DNA from: JBBIWA01 sp037439425 | GTDB taxonomy: Bacteria; Acidobacteriota; Blastocatellia; RBC074 | Direction: 5' to 3' | Length of the DNA stretch: 64,000 bases | Assembly (NCBI GenBank): GCA_037439425.1 | Contig: JBBIWA010000002.1 | Span: 1-64,000, forward strand | In this document: positions 1 through 9,815 of the stretch, piece after piece | Layout of the letters: each line of letters starts with the position of its first letter | Position numbering within the stretch: the first letter of the stretch is position 1 | Notes under the pieces: generated by a model | Database searches by the model: none | Seen by the model: only the letters and a program-made list of their open reading frames with translations | What the model was told of the DNA's origin: nothing | Position numbers and translations under genes: made by a program

Positions 1-129
1 GGCCACCATTCCATCATCGAGCCTGAAACGCAAGCCCAGCAAGCGCGTCGCTGCCCCTTGCATCTGCGCGGCCAGAAAACGCTCGACCGAATCGAACAGC
101 AGCGATTCCACCCCGATAGTTGACCAGCG
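1..129 (-). pseudogene. Fragment resembling the C-terminal part of a Y-family DNA polymerase (ImuB-like)
   Basis: The minus strand is open from 129 to the left edge and reads as an amphipathic protein segment, with ESLLFDSVERFLAAQ followed by TRLLGLRFRLDDG. This resembles the little-finger region of ImuB-like inactive Y-family polymerases, where a Leu-rich helix precedes a beta strand ending in D-D/E-G. The frame is closed upstream by TAG at 130-132, and the only possible start is a GTG at 109-111, so the N-terminal catalytic-type domain is absent. I read it as the remnant or broken part of a gene whose remainder lies outside the window. The match is by eye on about 40 residues and could be fortuitous. 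Confidence 0.3.
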
Positions 130-326
130 CTATGGCAAGCCACCCTAGCCTGACGGCCATAGGTAGAGTCTCACCAGCGCGTAGATAATCCAGCGCTTGC
201 TACTTTGAGCAGCAGCAAGTTGCTTCTCATCAAGCAATGAGCAGATTGAGCTTAAGTTAATTACTTTCTTCGCTCAGGCAGCTGTCCGCCCTCCAGGCGG
301 TTTGTTACTCCTAATCTGCCCGGGGA
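130..326. other. Intergenic, nothing recognised
   Basis: No supported gene or RNA was seen. The stretch around 195-245 holds short GCAGCAAGTTGCTTCTC-type inverted matches but no terminator with a T run. Confidence 0.4.
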
Positions 327-1157
327 TTGGCTAGTCCGGTCACAGAGATCTCTGGAGGCGAAGCAGAAAAAGTGGTTGATAGGCAGCAACTGCTTGCCTT
401 GTTCACCCTTACCCCTGATGATATGGTCGCAATGAAGGAGGCTAAGCAGCAGAAAGCATCTATTGAGGCCTACTCTTACGCGCTGGACCTGGAGGTGTGG
501 ATCAAACTGCTTGGGAGCGACTTCGAGCTTCGCTTCGCCCATGTGATAGCTTCAGCCGTTGAACGCATCGTCCAGACCTTTGCGGCAGAGCTGGATCCAC
601 AATTGGCCGCCATTAAGCTAGGAGTCACAGGACAAGCCAAAGAAGGCACGCTGCGATTACGCCCTCTGATCAATAGTGAGGTACTGTCAAAAGGAGCCAC
701 GGCCTCTCTCATCGCCACGGCGCTCTGGTCAAGCGTTGTGGGCCTTAAGGCCTGTGTGGAGATGGATGTGAACACACTTGGGGGCTATAAACCGCTGTTG
801 GCCGGTTTGCTCAAGCGGGAGTATCTGGAGATTGAGAAGCATCTGCGCATGAGGCAGGCGGTGGTGGTTGAATGCGTCATTAAGGAGTCCTGGGAGTATA
901 CCCAGGGGAGTCGGAAACGGATTCGCTCCGATGAGTGGCGGATAGAGTCGGGGCAAATTCGGCGGCCTGATGACAAACAGCCAGTCAGTGCAGAGCCTCA
1001 GCCACTTGTAGCTACTTCTCAAATCCCCTTGCACTGGCCCTTCCGCCCTCTCTCATTCTTTGGGCCAGGAGACCCTTTTATGCCTTGGTGGGAAAGGCGC
1101 GAAAGGCTTGTCGGGAGGGAGTCAGAGCAAAATAGGGGAGAGAACAAACAGGCCTGA
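327..1157 (+). CDS. Hypothetical protein, 276 aa
   Basis: I do not recognise the family. The reading frame opens after a TAA at 312-314. The first usable start is TTG 327; an alternative is GTG 372, with GGAGG about 14 nt upstream, or ATG 423. Residues 1-175 are mixed helical sequence with Ala/Leu-rich stretches, followed by a charged K/R/E stretch (about 190-215). The Pro/Phe-rich tail contains WPFRPLSFFGPGDPFMPWW, suggesting a disordered or surface-binding end. There is no signal peptide or clear membrane segment. It converges with the fucose synthase gene, which ends 17 bp away. It is likely real because no other frame is open over the same length with plausible composition, but the start is uncertain. 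Confidence 0.5.
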   Translation: MASPVTEISGGEAEKVVDRQQLLALFTLTPDDMVAMKEAKQQKASIEAYSYALDLEVWIKLLGSDFELRFAHVIASAVERIVQTFAAELDPQLAAIKLGVTGQAKEGTLRLRPLINSEVLSKGATASLIATALWSSVVGLKACVEMDVNTLGGYKPLLAGLLKREYLEIEKHLRMRQAVVVECVIKESWEYTQGSRKRIRSDEWRIESGQIRRPDDKQPVSAEPQPLVATSQIPLHWPFRPLSFFGPGDPFMPWWERRERLVGRESEQNRGENKQA

Positions 1158-1174
1158 GAGCTTTGGCTGTCCGC

Positions 1175-2131
1175 TCAGGCAGAAGCGGTATCCACGAACT
1201 GCTTGTACCATTCGATTGTTTGCCGCAACCCTTCATCGAAACTGATTCGCGCGCGGAAGCCGAACTCACGCTCGGCGCGCGAAACATCGAGGCAGCGCCG
1301 CAGCTGGCCATCAGGCTTCGAGCTGTCCCACTCAATCCGGCCCTTGAACCCGGTGTAGTTGGCGATCTTGTGGGCCAGCTCTTTGATCGAGATCTCAAAG
1401 CCCGAACCCAGATTGACCGGCTCCGACTTGTTGTAGCGTTCGGCTGCCAGCACGATGCCTGCGGCGCAATCATCCGCGTGTAGGAACTCACGCGTCACCT
1501 GGCCCGTTCCCCAGCAGACGATGGTCTCTGCTCCCGTGCGGACAGCTTCAACACATTTGCGAATCAGCGCCGGAATCACGTGTGAGGTCTCCAGATCAAA
1601 TGAATCGCGCGGCCCATAAAGGTTGACCGGGAAGAGAACGATGGAATTGAATGAATATTGCTGGCGATAGGCTTGCGACTGCACCAGCAGCATCTTCTTA
1701 GCCAATCCATAGGGCGCGTTGGTCTCTTCAGGATAGCCATTCCACAGATCCTCTTCTTTGAATGGCACAGGCGTGAACTTGGGGTAGGAACAGATGGTGG
1801 CTAAGCCAACAAATTTCTTCACCCCGTGCAGCCGCGCTTCTTCCATCAGTTGGAGGCCCATCATCAGGTTGTCGTAGAAGAACCTTCCAGGGTTAGCGCG
1901 ATTGGCTCCGATCCCCCCGACGACGGCCGCCAGGTGAATCACCAGATCGGGATGGGTGTCCTCGTAGAGACGGCGCACATTCTCGATTCTGACCAGGTCG
2001 TAATCGGCGCGGCGCGGCACGAAGATCTTTTCACATCCTCGGGCGCGTAGCTTCTCCACTACATACGAACCCAGAAAGCCTGCGCCGCCAGTTACCACAA
2101 TCCGCTCATAAGGGAATGAATCAGTCGCCAT
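1175..2131 (-). CDS. fcl: GDP-L-fucose synthase (NAD-dependent epimerase/reductase)
   Basis: This SDR enzyme of about 318 aa should convert GDP-4-keto-6-deoxymannose to GDP-L-fucose by 3,5-epimerisation and NADPH reduction in the cytoplasm. The Rossmann motif VVTGGAGFLG lies at residues 12-21. The catalytic YxxxK is seen in APYGLAKKM, and the family-typical C-terminal KPDGQLRRCLDVSRA is present. I chose ATG 2131 (MATDSFPYER) over the upstream ATG 2167, because the twelve extra residues are unlike the family. It lies directly downstream of gmd on the same strand with 45 bp between them. Together the two genes form the complete two-step GDP-mannose to GDP-fucose route for surface polysaccharide or glycoprotein fucosylation. 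Confidence 0.92.
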   Translation of the reverse strand: MATDSFPYERIVVTGGAGFLGSYVVEKLRARGCEKIFVPRRADYDLVRIENVRRLYEDTHPDLVIHLAAVVGGIGANRANPGRFFYDNLMMGLQLMEEARLHGVKKFVGLATICSYPKFTPVPFKEEDLWNGYPEETNAPYGLAKKMLLVQSQAYRQQYSFNSIVLFPVNLYGPRDSFDLETSHVIPALIRKCVEAVRTGAETIVCWGTGQVTREFLHADDCAAGIVLAAERYNKSEPVNLGSGFEISIKELAHKIANYTGFKGRIEWDSSKPDGQLRRCLDVSRAEREFGFRARISFDEGLRQTIEWYKQFVDTASA

Positions 2132-2176
2132 TTGTCCGTTGTGGGGTTGCAAATAACCAATGACCACAGAGAAAGA

Positions 2177-3175
<999 letters not shown>

Positions 3176-3508
3176 AGCAATTGAAACTAAGCAGGGGCAT
3201 TGTGGATAGGGCTGTGGGACTAAGAGCACAGCGCCACAGGGCAGAGAGCGCTTTGCCCTTTGCTGCGGCGGCTCTTAGCTCTGTGCACTTTGCTCTCTGC
3301 TGCGGCAGCGGAAGCAGCGGGCGCGGTTGCTGCTGATCTATCAGTAATCAGTAGCTGCCGGCAGCATACTACTAGAGCAGTGCGACGCTGTGCAATCTAA
3401 AATTTGCTGCTAGCCTCCATGCGAATTTTTTGCGGCCGCCAGCGCGCGCCGCAGCGATGCTCTCGGCGGCAGCGAGCGTGGGAAGACTTTGCAGCGCACC
3501 GCAAGCTG
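3176..3508. other. Intergenic, GC-rich, short inverted repeats
   Basis: This holds the upstream region of gmd and the downstream end of thrC. A perfect 9-bp inverted pair GCAGAGAGC / GCTCTCTGC sits at 3241-3249 and 3292-3300, and CTGCGGC motifs are repeated between 3263 and 3306. I see no gene, no tRNA and no clear sigma70 promoter. Confidence 0.45.
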
Positions 3509-4702
3509 CTATAGTTCTCTTCCCTCCTGTTTGCTTCGCCCTGTAAATGCTTCCAGATACTTTACGCCCGCGCCAGTGTTGAAGAGCACCACCCGATCAT
3601 CAGGCGTGACTTTGCCTTGCTCAAGCAGTCTCCGCAGGGCAGGCAGGCAGGCAGCTCCCTCCGGCGCGCAGAAGATGCCTTCGGTGGAGCCGATTTCGCG
3701 CGCCGCAGCAATCATGGCCTCATCGCTGACGGCCAGCGCACAGCCCCCGCTTTGGCGCAACACCCTGAGCATCAGGAAATCCCCGATGGCCCGCGGCACG
3801 CGCAGCCCTGAAGCGATCGTCTGCGCATTCTCAAACTCAGGCGCTTCTTCCCAGCCTTGCTCGAAAGCACGAACGATAGGGGCGCAACCCGCGGCCTGGA
3901 CAGTGATCATGCGCGGGCGCTCAGGTCCAATCCAGCCTAGCTGCTCCATCTCATCGAAAGCTTTCCACATCCCGATCAACCCTGTGCCGCCGCCGGTTGG
4001 ATAGATGATCACCTCAGGCAATTGCCAGTTGAGCTGTTCGGCCAGCTCGTAACCCATAGTCTTCTTACCTTCGACTCGATACGGTTCCTTTAGCGTCGAG
4101 ACATCAAACCAGCCTTCGGCTTCTTTGCGTCGCGCGACTTCAGCGCCGCAATCAGTAATCAAGCCATCAACCAGGTGAACGCGCGCTCCTGTTTCCAGGC
4201 ATTCGATTCGGTTAGCTGCCGGAGTGTCGCGGGGCATAAAGATATGAGCCTCCAATCCGGCGCGCGCTGCGTAGGCCGCCAGTGCCCCAGCAGCATTTCC
4301 AGCCGAGGGGATGGCTAGCTTTTGGACGCCCAGTTCTTTCGCCATCGAAACCGCCATAGACAGGCCACGCGCTTTGAACGAACCGGTCGGATTAAGTGAC
4401 TCATCCTTGATGTAGAGACGCGGCAATCCGAGCTTTTGGCCCAGCCGCCTGGCAGGCACAAGCGGGGTGAAGCCTTCTCCCAGTGTCAGCACATTCTCTT
4501 CCCGCTCGACTGGCAAGGCTTCGCGGTAACGCCACAAGCTCGCCTCGCGTGAGGCGAGGCGGTCGCGCTTGAGCCTGCTGGCAACCTTTTTCAGGTCGTA
4601 GCGCACCAGCAGCGGTTTGCTGCATTGTGAGCAGACGTTGGAGAGACGGTGCGGCTCATAAGTCTTGCCGCAGCTTGAGCATTCAAGATGGGTGACGTGC
4701 AT
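3509..4702 (-). CDS. thrC: Threonine synthase
   Basis: This fold-type II PLP enzyme (about 397 aa) converts O-phosphohomoserine to threonine. The start ATG 4702 gives MHVTHLECSSCGKTYE. A zinc-ribbon-like N-terminus with C8, C11, C24 and C27 precedes the catalytic domain, as in the subclass of threonine synthases with a rubredoxin-like leader. The PLP lysine is in NPTGSFKARGL (about K110), and the phosphate-binding PTGGGTGLIG loop follows. An upstream ATG at 4741 would overlap the preceding gene's stop and lies far from any Shine-Dalgarno sequence. The gene is 39 bp downstream of the NIPSNAP-like gene on the same strand. Cysteate synthase or threonine dehydratase are less likely given the ribbon and loop sequence. 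Confidence 0.9.
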   Translation of the reverse strand: MHVTHLECSSCGKTYEPHRLSNVCSQCSKPLLVRYDLKKVASRLKRDRLASREASLWRYREALPVEREENVLTLGEGFTPLVPARRLGQKLGLPRLYIKDESLNPTGSFKARGLSMAVSMAKELGVQKLAIPSAGNAAGALAAYAARAGLEAHIFMPRDTPAANRIECLETGARVHLVDGLITDCGAEVARRKEAEGWFDVSTLKEPYRVEGKKTMGYELAEQLNWQLPEVIIYPTGGGTGLIGMWKAFDEMEQLGWIGPERPRMITVQAAGCAPIVRAFEQGWEEAPEFENAQTIASGLRVPRAIGDFLMLRVLRQSGGCALAVSDEAMIAAAREIGSTEGIFCAPEGAACLPALRRLLEQGKVTPDDRVVLFNTGAGVKYLEAFTGRSKQEGREL

Positions 4703-4741
4703 ATGAGTGAATTCTCCCTCTGGTGCTCTCCTTAGCACCAA

Positions 4742-5362
4742 TCATTTCGGCGCTTTCTTCTCGTACGTTTCGTTCAAGCCTGGCATAAAATACGGCCCGC
4801 CAGGCGCCATGCTGCCCTTGAGAAAGATGACGTGGGAGAAAATCGTCAGGCTTTGACGCAGCTCGAGCGCGGCCTTGCATTTTATCCAATCAGGGCCGTT
4901 GCCGCCGTGTTGCACGGCATCGCGGGAAGCCTTCCAGTGCTCGATGCCGGCGTAGCGCGTGGCCAGATAAACTTCGTCATAATCTTTGCTCGCCTGTGGA
5001 GCGCCCTCTACACCGGCGGGCGTGATGAGCTGCCACATCCCGATCACGCGCGCGCCGAGCTTTTCAAAGTACGGCCAGACACCTTCGACGCTCGCTTTCA
5101 GAAACTGCTCGAACGTCCCTTTTTTGATCCTGAAATAGCGCAGCGTGACGATCCCCTCGCCCGGTTGTGCGACATCGTTTCGCACCGGGCGCGGGGTGTC
5201 CGGGTCTTTGACTTGATTGAGCCCGCCTCTGAAAGGCCTATCTTGAGCTGTCCCCTGCCCCCGACCCATCTGGGCTGTGCAGAGGGACGAACTACCAAGC
5301 ACGATCACAATGACGCTGCTGGATAAAATCTGTTGCCCCCAACGCGTGAAATTGCCACACAT
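4742..5362 (-). CDS. Secreted NIPSNAP-like (dimeric alpha-beta barrel) protein
   Basis: The start ATG 5362 is chosen over ATG 5377 because GGGAGG lies 7 nt upstream of it. An N-terminal hydrophobic segment SSSVIVIVLGSSSLCTAQ acts as a signal peptide or lipobox-less leader. The mature part has VTLRYFRIKKGTFEQFLKAS, EKLGARVIGMWQL and DYDEVYLATRYAGIEHW. This strand-helix-strand arrangement is typical of NIPSNAP and other small ferredoxin-like dimeric barrel proteins. No enzyme activity can be assigned. It precedes thrC on the same strand, but the functions look unrelated. Confidence 0.65.
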   Translation of the reverse strand: MCGNFTRWGQQILSSSVIVIVLGSSSLCTAQMGRGQGTAQDRPFRGGLNQVKDPDTPRPVRNDVAQPGEGIVTLRYFRIKKGTFEQFLKASVEGVWPYFEKLGARVIGMWQLITPAGVEGAPQASKDYDEVYLATRYAGIEHWKASRDAVQHGGNGPDWIKCKAALELRQSLTIFSHVIFLKGSMAPGGPYFMPGLNETYEKKAPK

Positions 5363-5755
5363 AGCATTGCCTCCCATTCAGATTCCATTCATTTCAAGTG
5401 ATCGGGCGCACGTTTCTCACACTGCATTGGTTGTGTGGGATGAGCGGGGCTAAGGCTAACGCAATTGGGGCTGCTGCCGCAACCCCATATAAGCGGTGCA
5501 TCAAGGGCCGCCACCGCTACAGCACCCTTCGCTATTGAAGTTCAATGGTGAGTGGGTATATCATTTCAGCGTCATTTTTTTGGCTATCATCTGAAATCTT
5601 TGATTCTCACAAATCAGTTTAAGATAAACGCGACAAGCCCCATCTGTCCGTTACGGCATTAGAGCATCCGTCACCGTAGGGTTTACTGCGCCCAAAGGCG
5701 CGCGGAGGTGGACCTTTTCGTGCAGTTGAGTGCGCGGCGCGAGAGGAATAAGGAA

Positions 5756-5782
5756 AGTTATCAAACTGGCGGTTTGATAACT
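5756..5782. repeat. Perfect 11-bp inverted repeat
   Basis: The arms AGTTATCAAAC and GTTTGATAACT pair perfectly around a 5-nt TGGCG loop. No T tract follows on either side, so it is not an obvious terminator. It may be an operator or a miniature palindromic element. Confidence 0.6.
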
Positions 5783-5855
5783 GATCTTTCTTCTCGCAAA
5801 CACTCAGGTGAGGCTCAGTGATCCGGCGGCGGGCCGGTGAACTAAGTTTGGGGAT

Positions 5856-5914
5856 TTCGAATTGCGAATTGCGAATTTAAATCCGAAATTCGAAATCCGA
5901 AATCCGAAATCCGA
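5856..5914. repeat. Short-unit repeat (GAATTGC / AAATCCG)
   Basis: Tandem GAATTGC units run into several AAATCCG and AAATTCG units. The reverse complement of the GAATTGC part recurs at 41989-42010, so this is a dispersed low-complexity repeat rather than a local accident. Confidence 0.6.
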
Positions 5915-6171
5915 TGCCAAAGGCGCGTGTGTGGTACACAGGAGTGATGGGTACAGCTATAGGTATCGCGCCGTGCTGCTTAATTAACTAGGCCCTAGAC
6001 CGCTCCAGGCAGCTTCCGCGGTCCGGGGGTCGGGGAGCCTCCTGCTGGCTCCACGGCAGCGCCATGATCTGAGGTAACAATTGCTATGCTTTTGCCAACT
6101 CAAGTGAGGTCGTGAATGGGCGACTTTCATCATTTCTCACAAGTTAACACTCAACGAAGGAGTAACTCACG

Positions 6172-7545
6172 ATGCCCTCCCCCCACACACACACTCTTGC
6201 TTTATCGCTTCTCCTGGTCTTCCCCCTGAGCTGGCTCTTTGCACGCAGCGCCGCCCAGGCAAGGCAATCCAGTCCGGCTCTGGAACAAAGACCGAGAGCA
6301 GCCAATGGATCACATAAAGCCACCGCTGGCGGCATCTCAGAGGCTGAGATCAAGGTGGGACTCGGCCCCAGATGGGTGGTGGCCGGCGACTTCAACCTCG
6401 ACCATAAAGCTGATCTCGCCGTCGCCAACATCAACTCCAATGATGTGACCATTCTCCTGGGCAACGGGCGCGGCTCTTTCGGCCCGGCAGCGGCTTCGCC
6501 TGTGCCGGCAGGGGAGGGGCCTGTTTCAATAGCCGTGGGCGATTTCAACCGGGATGGAAAGCCTGACCTGGCGGTGGCTAACCAGTTCTCCAACAATCTC
6601 TCGATCCTGCTCGGCAGCGGAAGCGGTGGCTTCAGCCCGGCTACTACTTCACCGGTGCGCGTAGGAAGCAGCCCTTACTTCGTGGCGGTGAGCGATTTCA
6701 ATCGCGATGGTAACCCTGACCTCGCGGTAGTCAATCACCACTCCAACAATGTCTCTATCCTATTAGGCAACGGAGATGGCAGCTTCAACCCGGCCGCTGC
6801 TTCACCCATTAGCGTGGGGGGGAATCCTCGCGCCCTGGCCGTAGGGGAGTTTAACCTCGATGGCAAGCCTGATCTCGCCGTAGCCAACTATTTCTCCAAC
6901 AACGTGACGGTTCTGCTGGGCAATGGAAGTGGGAGCTTCAGCCCGGCAACTACTTCTCCTGCCGGTGCGGGCGCAGGTCCCAGTTTCGTGGTCGCAAATG
7001 ACTTCAACCTTGATGGCAGACCTGATCTCGCGGTAGTCAATTTCCGCTCAAATGATGTGACCGTCTTGCTGGGCAATAGCAGTGGCGATTTCAGCGCCGG
7101 GGCAGACTCGCCTGTGCGCGTGGGAGCTGGTCCTGTCTCGGCAGCAGTGGGAGATTTCAATCTCGACAACCGAGTAGACTTGGCGGTGGTCAATCTTAAC
7201 TCTGACAGCGTCTCAATCCTGCTGGGCAATGGGCGCGGCGGTTTTAGCGCCGCGCGGGGCTTGCCCATCCGCACCGGAATCAATCCTCGTTCCATTGCGG
7301 TGGGTGACTTCAAGCTGCACGGCCGGCTCGATCTGGCCGTGGCCAACTTTTATTCCAATGACGTCTCAATCCGCCTCAACTCGTGCGACCCGGAGGGGTG
7401 CAGCGAAGTGAGCTTCAGAGAACCGCCAGCTCTCAATATTTTTCAGCAAACCGGGAAACAATGGGCAATCTTCTTTCCGCCCCGCTTCTTTGAATCTGCT
7501 TTCCCCAGGACCATCACAACCTCCCGACCCATCACGCCGGATTGA
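6172..7545 (+). CDS. Secreted FG-GAP/VCBS repeat seven-bladed propeller protein
   Basis: The protein has 457 aa and starts with a signal peptide (LALSLLLVFPLSWLF...AAQA), with AAGGAG upstream of ATG 6172. Seven repeats of about 51 aa follow, each opening with a GDFNxDGxPDLAVAN-type FG-GAP block with DxNxDG calcium-binding spacing and closing with VSILLGNGxGxF. The block variants are GDFNLDHKAD, GDFNRDGKPD, SDFNRDGNPD, GEFNLDGKPD, NDFNLDGRPD, GDFNLDNRVD and GDFKLHGRLD. Seven blades match the integrin-alpha-like beta-propeller fold. The last copy has lost its calcium ligands. The C-terminal 60 residues are unrelated and contain CDPEGC. The likely role is extracellular binding or adhesion; the ligand is unknown. 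Confidence 0.85.
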   Translation: MPSPHTHTLALSLLLVFPLSWLFARSAAQARQSSPALEQRPRAANGSHKATAGGISEAEIKVGLGPRWVVAGDFNLDHKADLAVANINSNDVTILLGNGRGSFGPAAASPVPAGEGPVSIAVGDFNRDGKPDLAVANQFSNNLSILLGSGSGGFSPATTSPVRVGSSPYFVAVSDFNRDGNPDLAVVNHHSNNVSILLGNGDGSFNPAAASPISVGGNPRALAVGEFNLDGKPDLAVANYFSNNVTVLLGNGSGSFSPATTSPAGAGAGPSFVVANDFNLDGRPDLAVVNFRSNDVTVLLGNSSGDFSAGADSPVRVGAGPVSAAVGDFNLDNRVDLAVVNLNSDSVSILLGNGRGGFSAARGLPIRTGINPRSIAVGDFKLHGRLDLAVANFYSNDVSIRLNSCDPEGCSEVSFREPPALNIFQQTGKQWAIFFPPRFFESAFPRTITTSRPITPD

Positions 7546-7561
7546 ATGCCAGGGTGGTGAG

Positions 7562-7670
7562 AGTGAGTGGGTACGAGCCGCCTCCAGGCCACCCCTCACG
7601 TGAAAGCGAGAACATCTTCTGCTTCAGACTCAAGTGAGTGGGTACGAGCCGCCTCCAGGCCACCCCTCAC
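7562..7670. repeat. Direct repeat pair, 38 bp, with a 33-bp insert
   Basis: A perfect 38-bp sequence occurs at 7562-7599 and again at 7633-7670, 71 bp apart, separated by a 33-bp unrelated insert. Each copy begins AGTGAGTGGG, ends CCACCCCTCAC and contains the mini-hairpin GCCTCCAGGC, so the unit is partly palindromic (GTGAG...CTCAC). It lies between the FG-GAP gene and the permease. Confidence 0.85.
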
Positions 7671-7688
7671 AGCAGCAGCTCAGCATGA

Positions 7689-9020
7689 GTGGTGCTCATG
7701 GAAAGAGAAAATGCATCTGCCCTGAAACAAACTTTCACCCTACTTTATGGGCTGCACGACCGCCTCTCGCCTGGCAAAGCGGCCCTGGTCGGATTGCAAC
7801 ACACGATGGCGATGTTCATCGGTATCATCTCGCCGCCGCTCGTCATCGCGCGAACGCTCAATTTCTCTACCGACGAAGCGGCTTACTTGATCAGCATGGC
7901 GCTGTTTGCTTCGGGTCTTTCCACGCTTGTGCAGGTGCGCGCCTTCGGCCCCATTGGTTCCGGTCTGCTCAGCGTGCAAGGCACAAGCTTCTCCTTTTTG
8001 ACGCCGCTCATTCAAGCGGGGCAGATGGGGGGGATGCCGCTTATGATCGGGATGTCGCTGGCGCTTTCACCCGTCGAAATGTTGCTCAGCCGCTTTTTGG
8101 TGAGGTTGCAGCGCATCTTCACGCCCGTGGTTTCTGGCGTGGTGGTCTTAATGATCGGCGTTTCGCTAATCCCTGTAGGGATGCAAAACATCGCAAGCGG
8201 TCTGGGCGGAAATGCGCCACGTTGGGCAGGGCTGATGGTGGCAGCGCTGGTTATCGCCGTCGCCGTAGCTTTGCAGGCAACTGGTCAACCGTGGGCGCGA
8301 ATTTCAGCGGTAGCCGTGGCGCTGATTGTTGGCTACGCGAGCTGCGCCCTCACCGGAAAGCTCTCCGCTCAGCCGCCCTCCTCCAGCGCGTGGCTGGTGC
8401 TGCCGATCCCCCTCAAGTATGGCCTGGCGTTTCGCTGGGAACTGGTCTTGCCGTTTTTGCTTATTTACGTCCTGACCACGATTGAGACGATGGGTGATTT
8501 GACTGCGACTTCACAACTGTCGCGCGAGCCAATCGAAGGGCCGCTTTACTGGAAGCGCCTCAGCGGCGGTGTGCTGGCCGATGGCGTAAACAGCGCGCTC
8601 GCTGCCGCATGCAACTCTTTCCCGAATACTACCTTCAGCCAGAACAATGGCTTGATTCAAATGACGGGCGTGGCGAGCCGGCAGGCAGGTTATTGGGTCG
8701 CAGGGTTTCTCTGTCTGGGCGGTCTGTTCCCCTTCATCGGCAGGTGGGTAGCGATGATGCCTGCACCAGTGCTCGGTGGCGTGACGTTATTGTTGTTCGG
8801 GTTTGTCGCGGCGGCAGGCGTGCGCATTTTGAAGCAAACTGATCTGACCCACCGCGACATGCTGATCGTCGCTTTATCCATCGCGGTAGGCATCGGCGTG
8901 CAAACTGCGCCGGAAGTTCTGCAGCCGCTGCCTGCGACCGCGCAGATCATTTTTCGCTCAGCCATTACTGCGGGCGGATTGACGGCACTGTTGCTTAACG
9001 CTGTCCTGCCACACGACTGA
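7689..9020 (+). CDS. NCS2-family xanthine/uracil permease
   Basis: This polytopic inner-membrane protein of about 440 aa belongs to the nucleobase-ascorbate transporter (NCS2) family and imports xanthine, urate or uracil with protons. The TM1 QH motif appears as GLQHTMAMF. The family signature in the second half reads SQNNGLIQMTGVASR, matching the purine-type consensus with QNNG and T-x-x-A-S-R. The ETMGDLTATSQLS segment carries the substrate-binding glutamate of TM8. Starts are GTG 7689 or ATG 7698 (MERENASALKQ), and the latter gives a more typical end. The QNNG signature favours xanthine or urate over uracil. Confidence 0.88.
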   Translation: MVLMERENASALKQTFTLLYGLHDRLSPGKAALVGLQHTMAMFIGIISPPLVIARTLNFSTDEAAYLISMALFASGLSTLVQVRAFGPIGSGLLSVQGTSFSFLTPLIQAGQMGGMPLMIGMSLALSPVEMLLSRFLVRLQRIFTPVVSGVVVLMIGVSLIPVGMQNIASGLGGNAPRWAGLMVAALVIAVAVALQATGQPWARISAVAVALIVGYASCALTGKLSAQPPSSSAWLVLPIPLKYGLAFRWELVLPFLLIYVLTTIETMGDLTATSQLSREPIEGPLYWKRLSGGVLADGVNSALAAACNSFPNTTFSQNNGLIQMTGVASRQAGYWVAGFLCLGGLFPFIGRWVAMMPAPVLGGVTLLLFGFVAAAGVRILKQTDLTHRDMLIVALSIAVGIGVQTAPEVLQPLPATAQIIFRSAITAGGLTALLLNAVLPHD

Positions 9021-9186
9021 GTAAACTTTTCTCCGCTCCGAACAGCATTGAGCAGCGCGAGCGGCCTGACGAGCGGATCGAAAAGCAAGGCCTCACTTGC
9101 AATTTCGCCACGTGTGAAACAAGCTTTGAGATGTCCCCTTCACCAGGTTGATCGAATTCCTGCTTCGCCACACCACCAGCGAGGAT

Positions 9187-9192
9187 TATAAT
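9187..9192 (+). promoter_or_regulatory. -10 element upstream of efp
   Basis: A consensus TATAAT lies 45 bp upstream of the efp start. The best -35 at the proper distance is only TTCGCC. GGAGGG follows 7 nt before the ATG. Confidence 0.5.
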
Positions 9193-9236
9193 TCCTGGAG
9201 AGAGAAACAGTCGTTTGAGCAAGTGGAGGGAACCAT

Positions 9237-9815
9237 ATGATCACAGCTTCTGAAGTCAGAGCCGGAATGGCCATTAAGCGCGAGGGAGAACTCTATAGCG
9301 TCATCAGTGCCGACTACCATGCTGGCAGCGGGCAGTTCGGTGGAGTGATGTTTGCGCGCCTGAAGAACCTGCGCACGCAAAACTTCAAGGAGGTGCGGCT
9401 GCATCCGAACGAGAAAGTAGAAGATGTCCAGCTCGAACGCCAGGAGATGGAGTATCTCTACACAGATGGCGGTGATTTCTACTTTATGAATCCGGAAACT
9501 TTCGAGCAGATCAGCCTGCCCAGAGAAATCATTGGGCCGCGCGAAAAGTTTCTGCAGCCGAACATGCGGATTCCCGTGGAGATGTACGAGGGTAATCCGA
9601 TCAACATCATCTTTCCTGAAATCGTCGAGCTGAAAGTCGTCTCTGCGCCTCCCGGCTTGCGCGAGCACGAGACCGCCACTTACAAAACGGTCATCCTGGA
9701 GAATGGTATGGAGGTGCTGGCACCGCAGTTCATCAAGGAGGGCGAAGTGGTCCGGATCGAAGTGGCGAGCGGAAAATACCTGGAGCGGGTCAAGGCAGAA
9801 GGGAGAAAGGTCTGA
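9237..9815 (+). CDS. efp: Elongation factor P with a divergent tip
   Basis: This 192-aa translation factor is made of a KOW-like domain I and two OB domains. It should enter the ribosomal E site and promote peptide bonds at polyproline stretches. The start follows GGAGGG. The C-terminal signature is near-normal (PQFIKEGEVVRIEVASGKYLERV). The domain-I loop, normally PGKGxAF with the lysine modified by EpmA or other enzymes, reads HAGSGQFGGVMFARLKN: the modified position is Ser31 and the loop appears two residues longer. It is therefore either an EF-P working without that lysine or an EF-P-like paralogue. No epmA, epmB or earP lies nearby. Confidence 0.85.
   Translation: MITASEVRAGMAIKREGELYSVISADYHAGSGQFGGVMFARLKNLRTQNFKEVRLHPNEKVEDVQLERQEMEYLYTDGGDFYFMNPETFEQISLPREIIGPREKFLQPNMRIPVEMYEGNPINIIFPEIVELKVVSAPPGLREHETATYKTVILENGMEVLAPQFIKEGEVVRIEVASGKYLERVKAEGRKV

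Larger units (their letters stand above)
5363..6171. other. Long intergenic region with repeats and a hairpin
   Basis: About 800 bp without a supported gene lies between two divergent genes. It contains a perfect 11-bp stem hairpin (5756-5782) and a simple-sequence patch of GAATTGC and AAATCCG units (5856-5914). The start at 6172 is preceded by AAGGAG. Confidence 0.5.

Noticed and set aside
7562..7670. A minimal CRISPR array
   Set aside because: Only two repeats, the repeat is found at no other CRISPR-like locus in the window, and no cas genes are present. Kept as a repeat pair.
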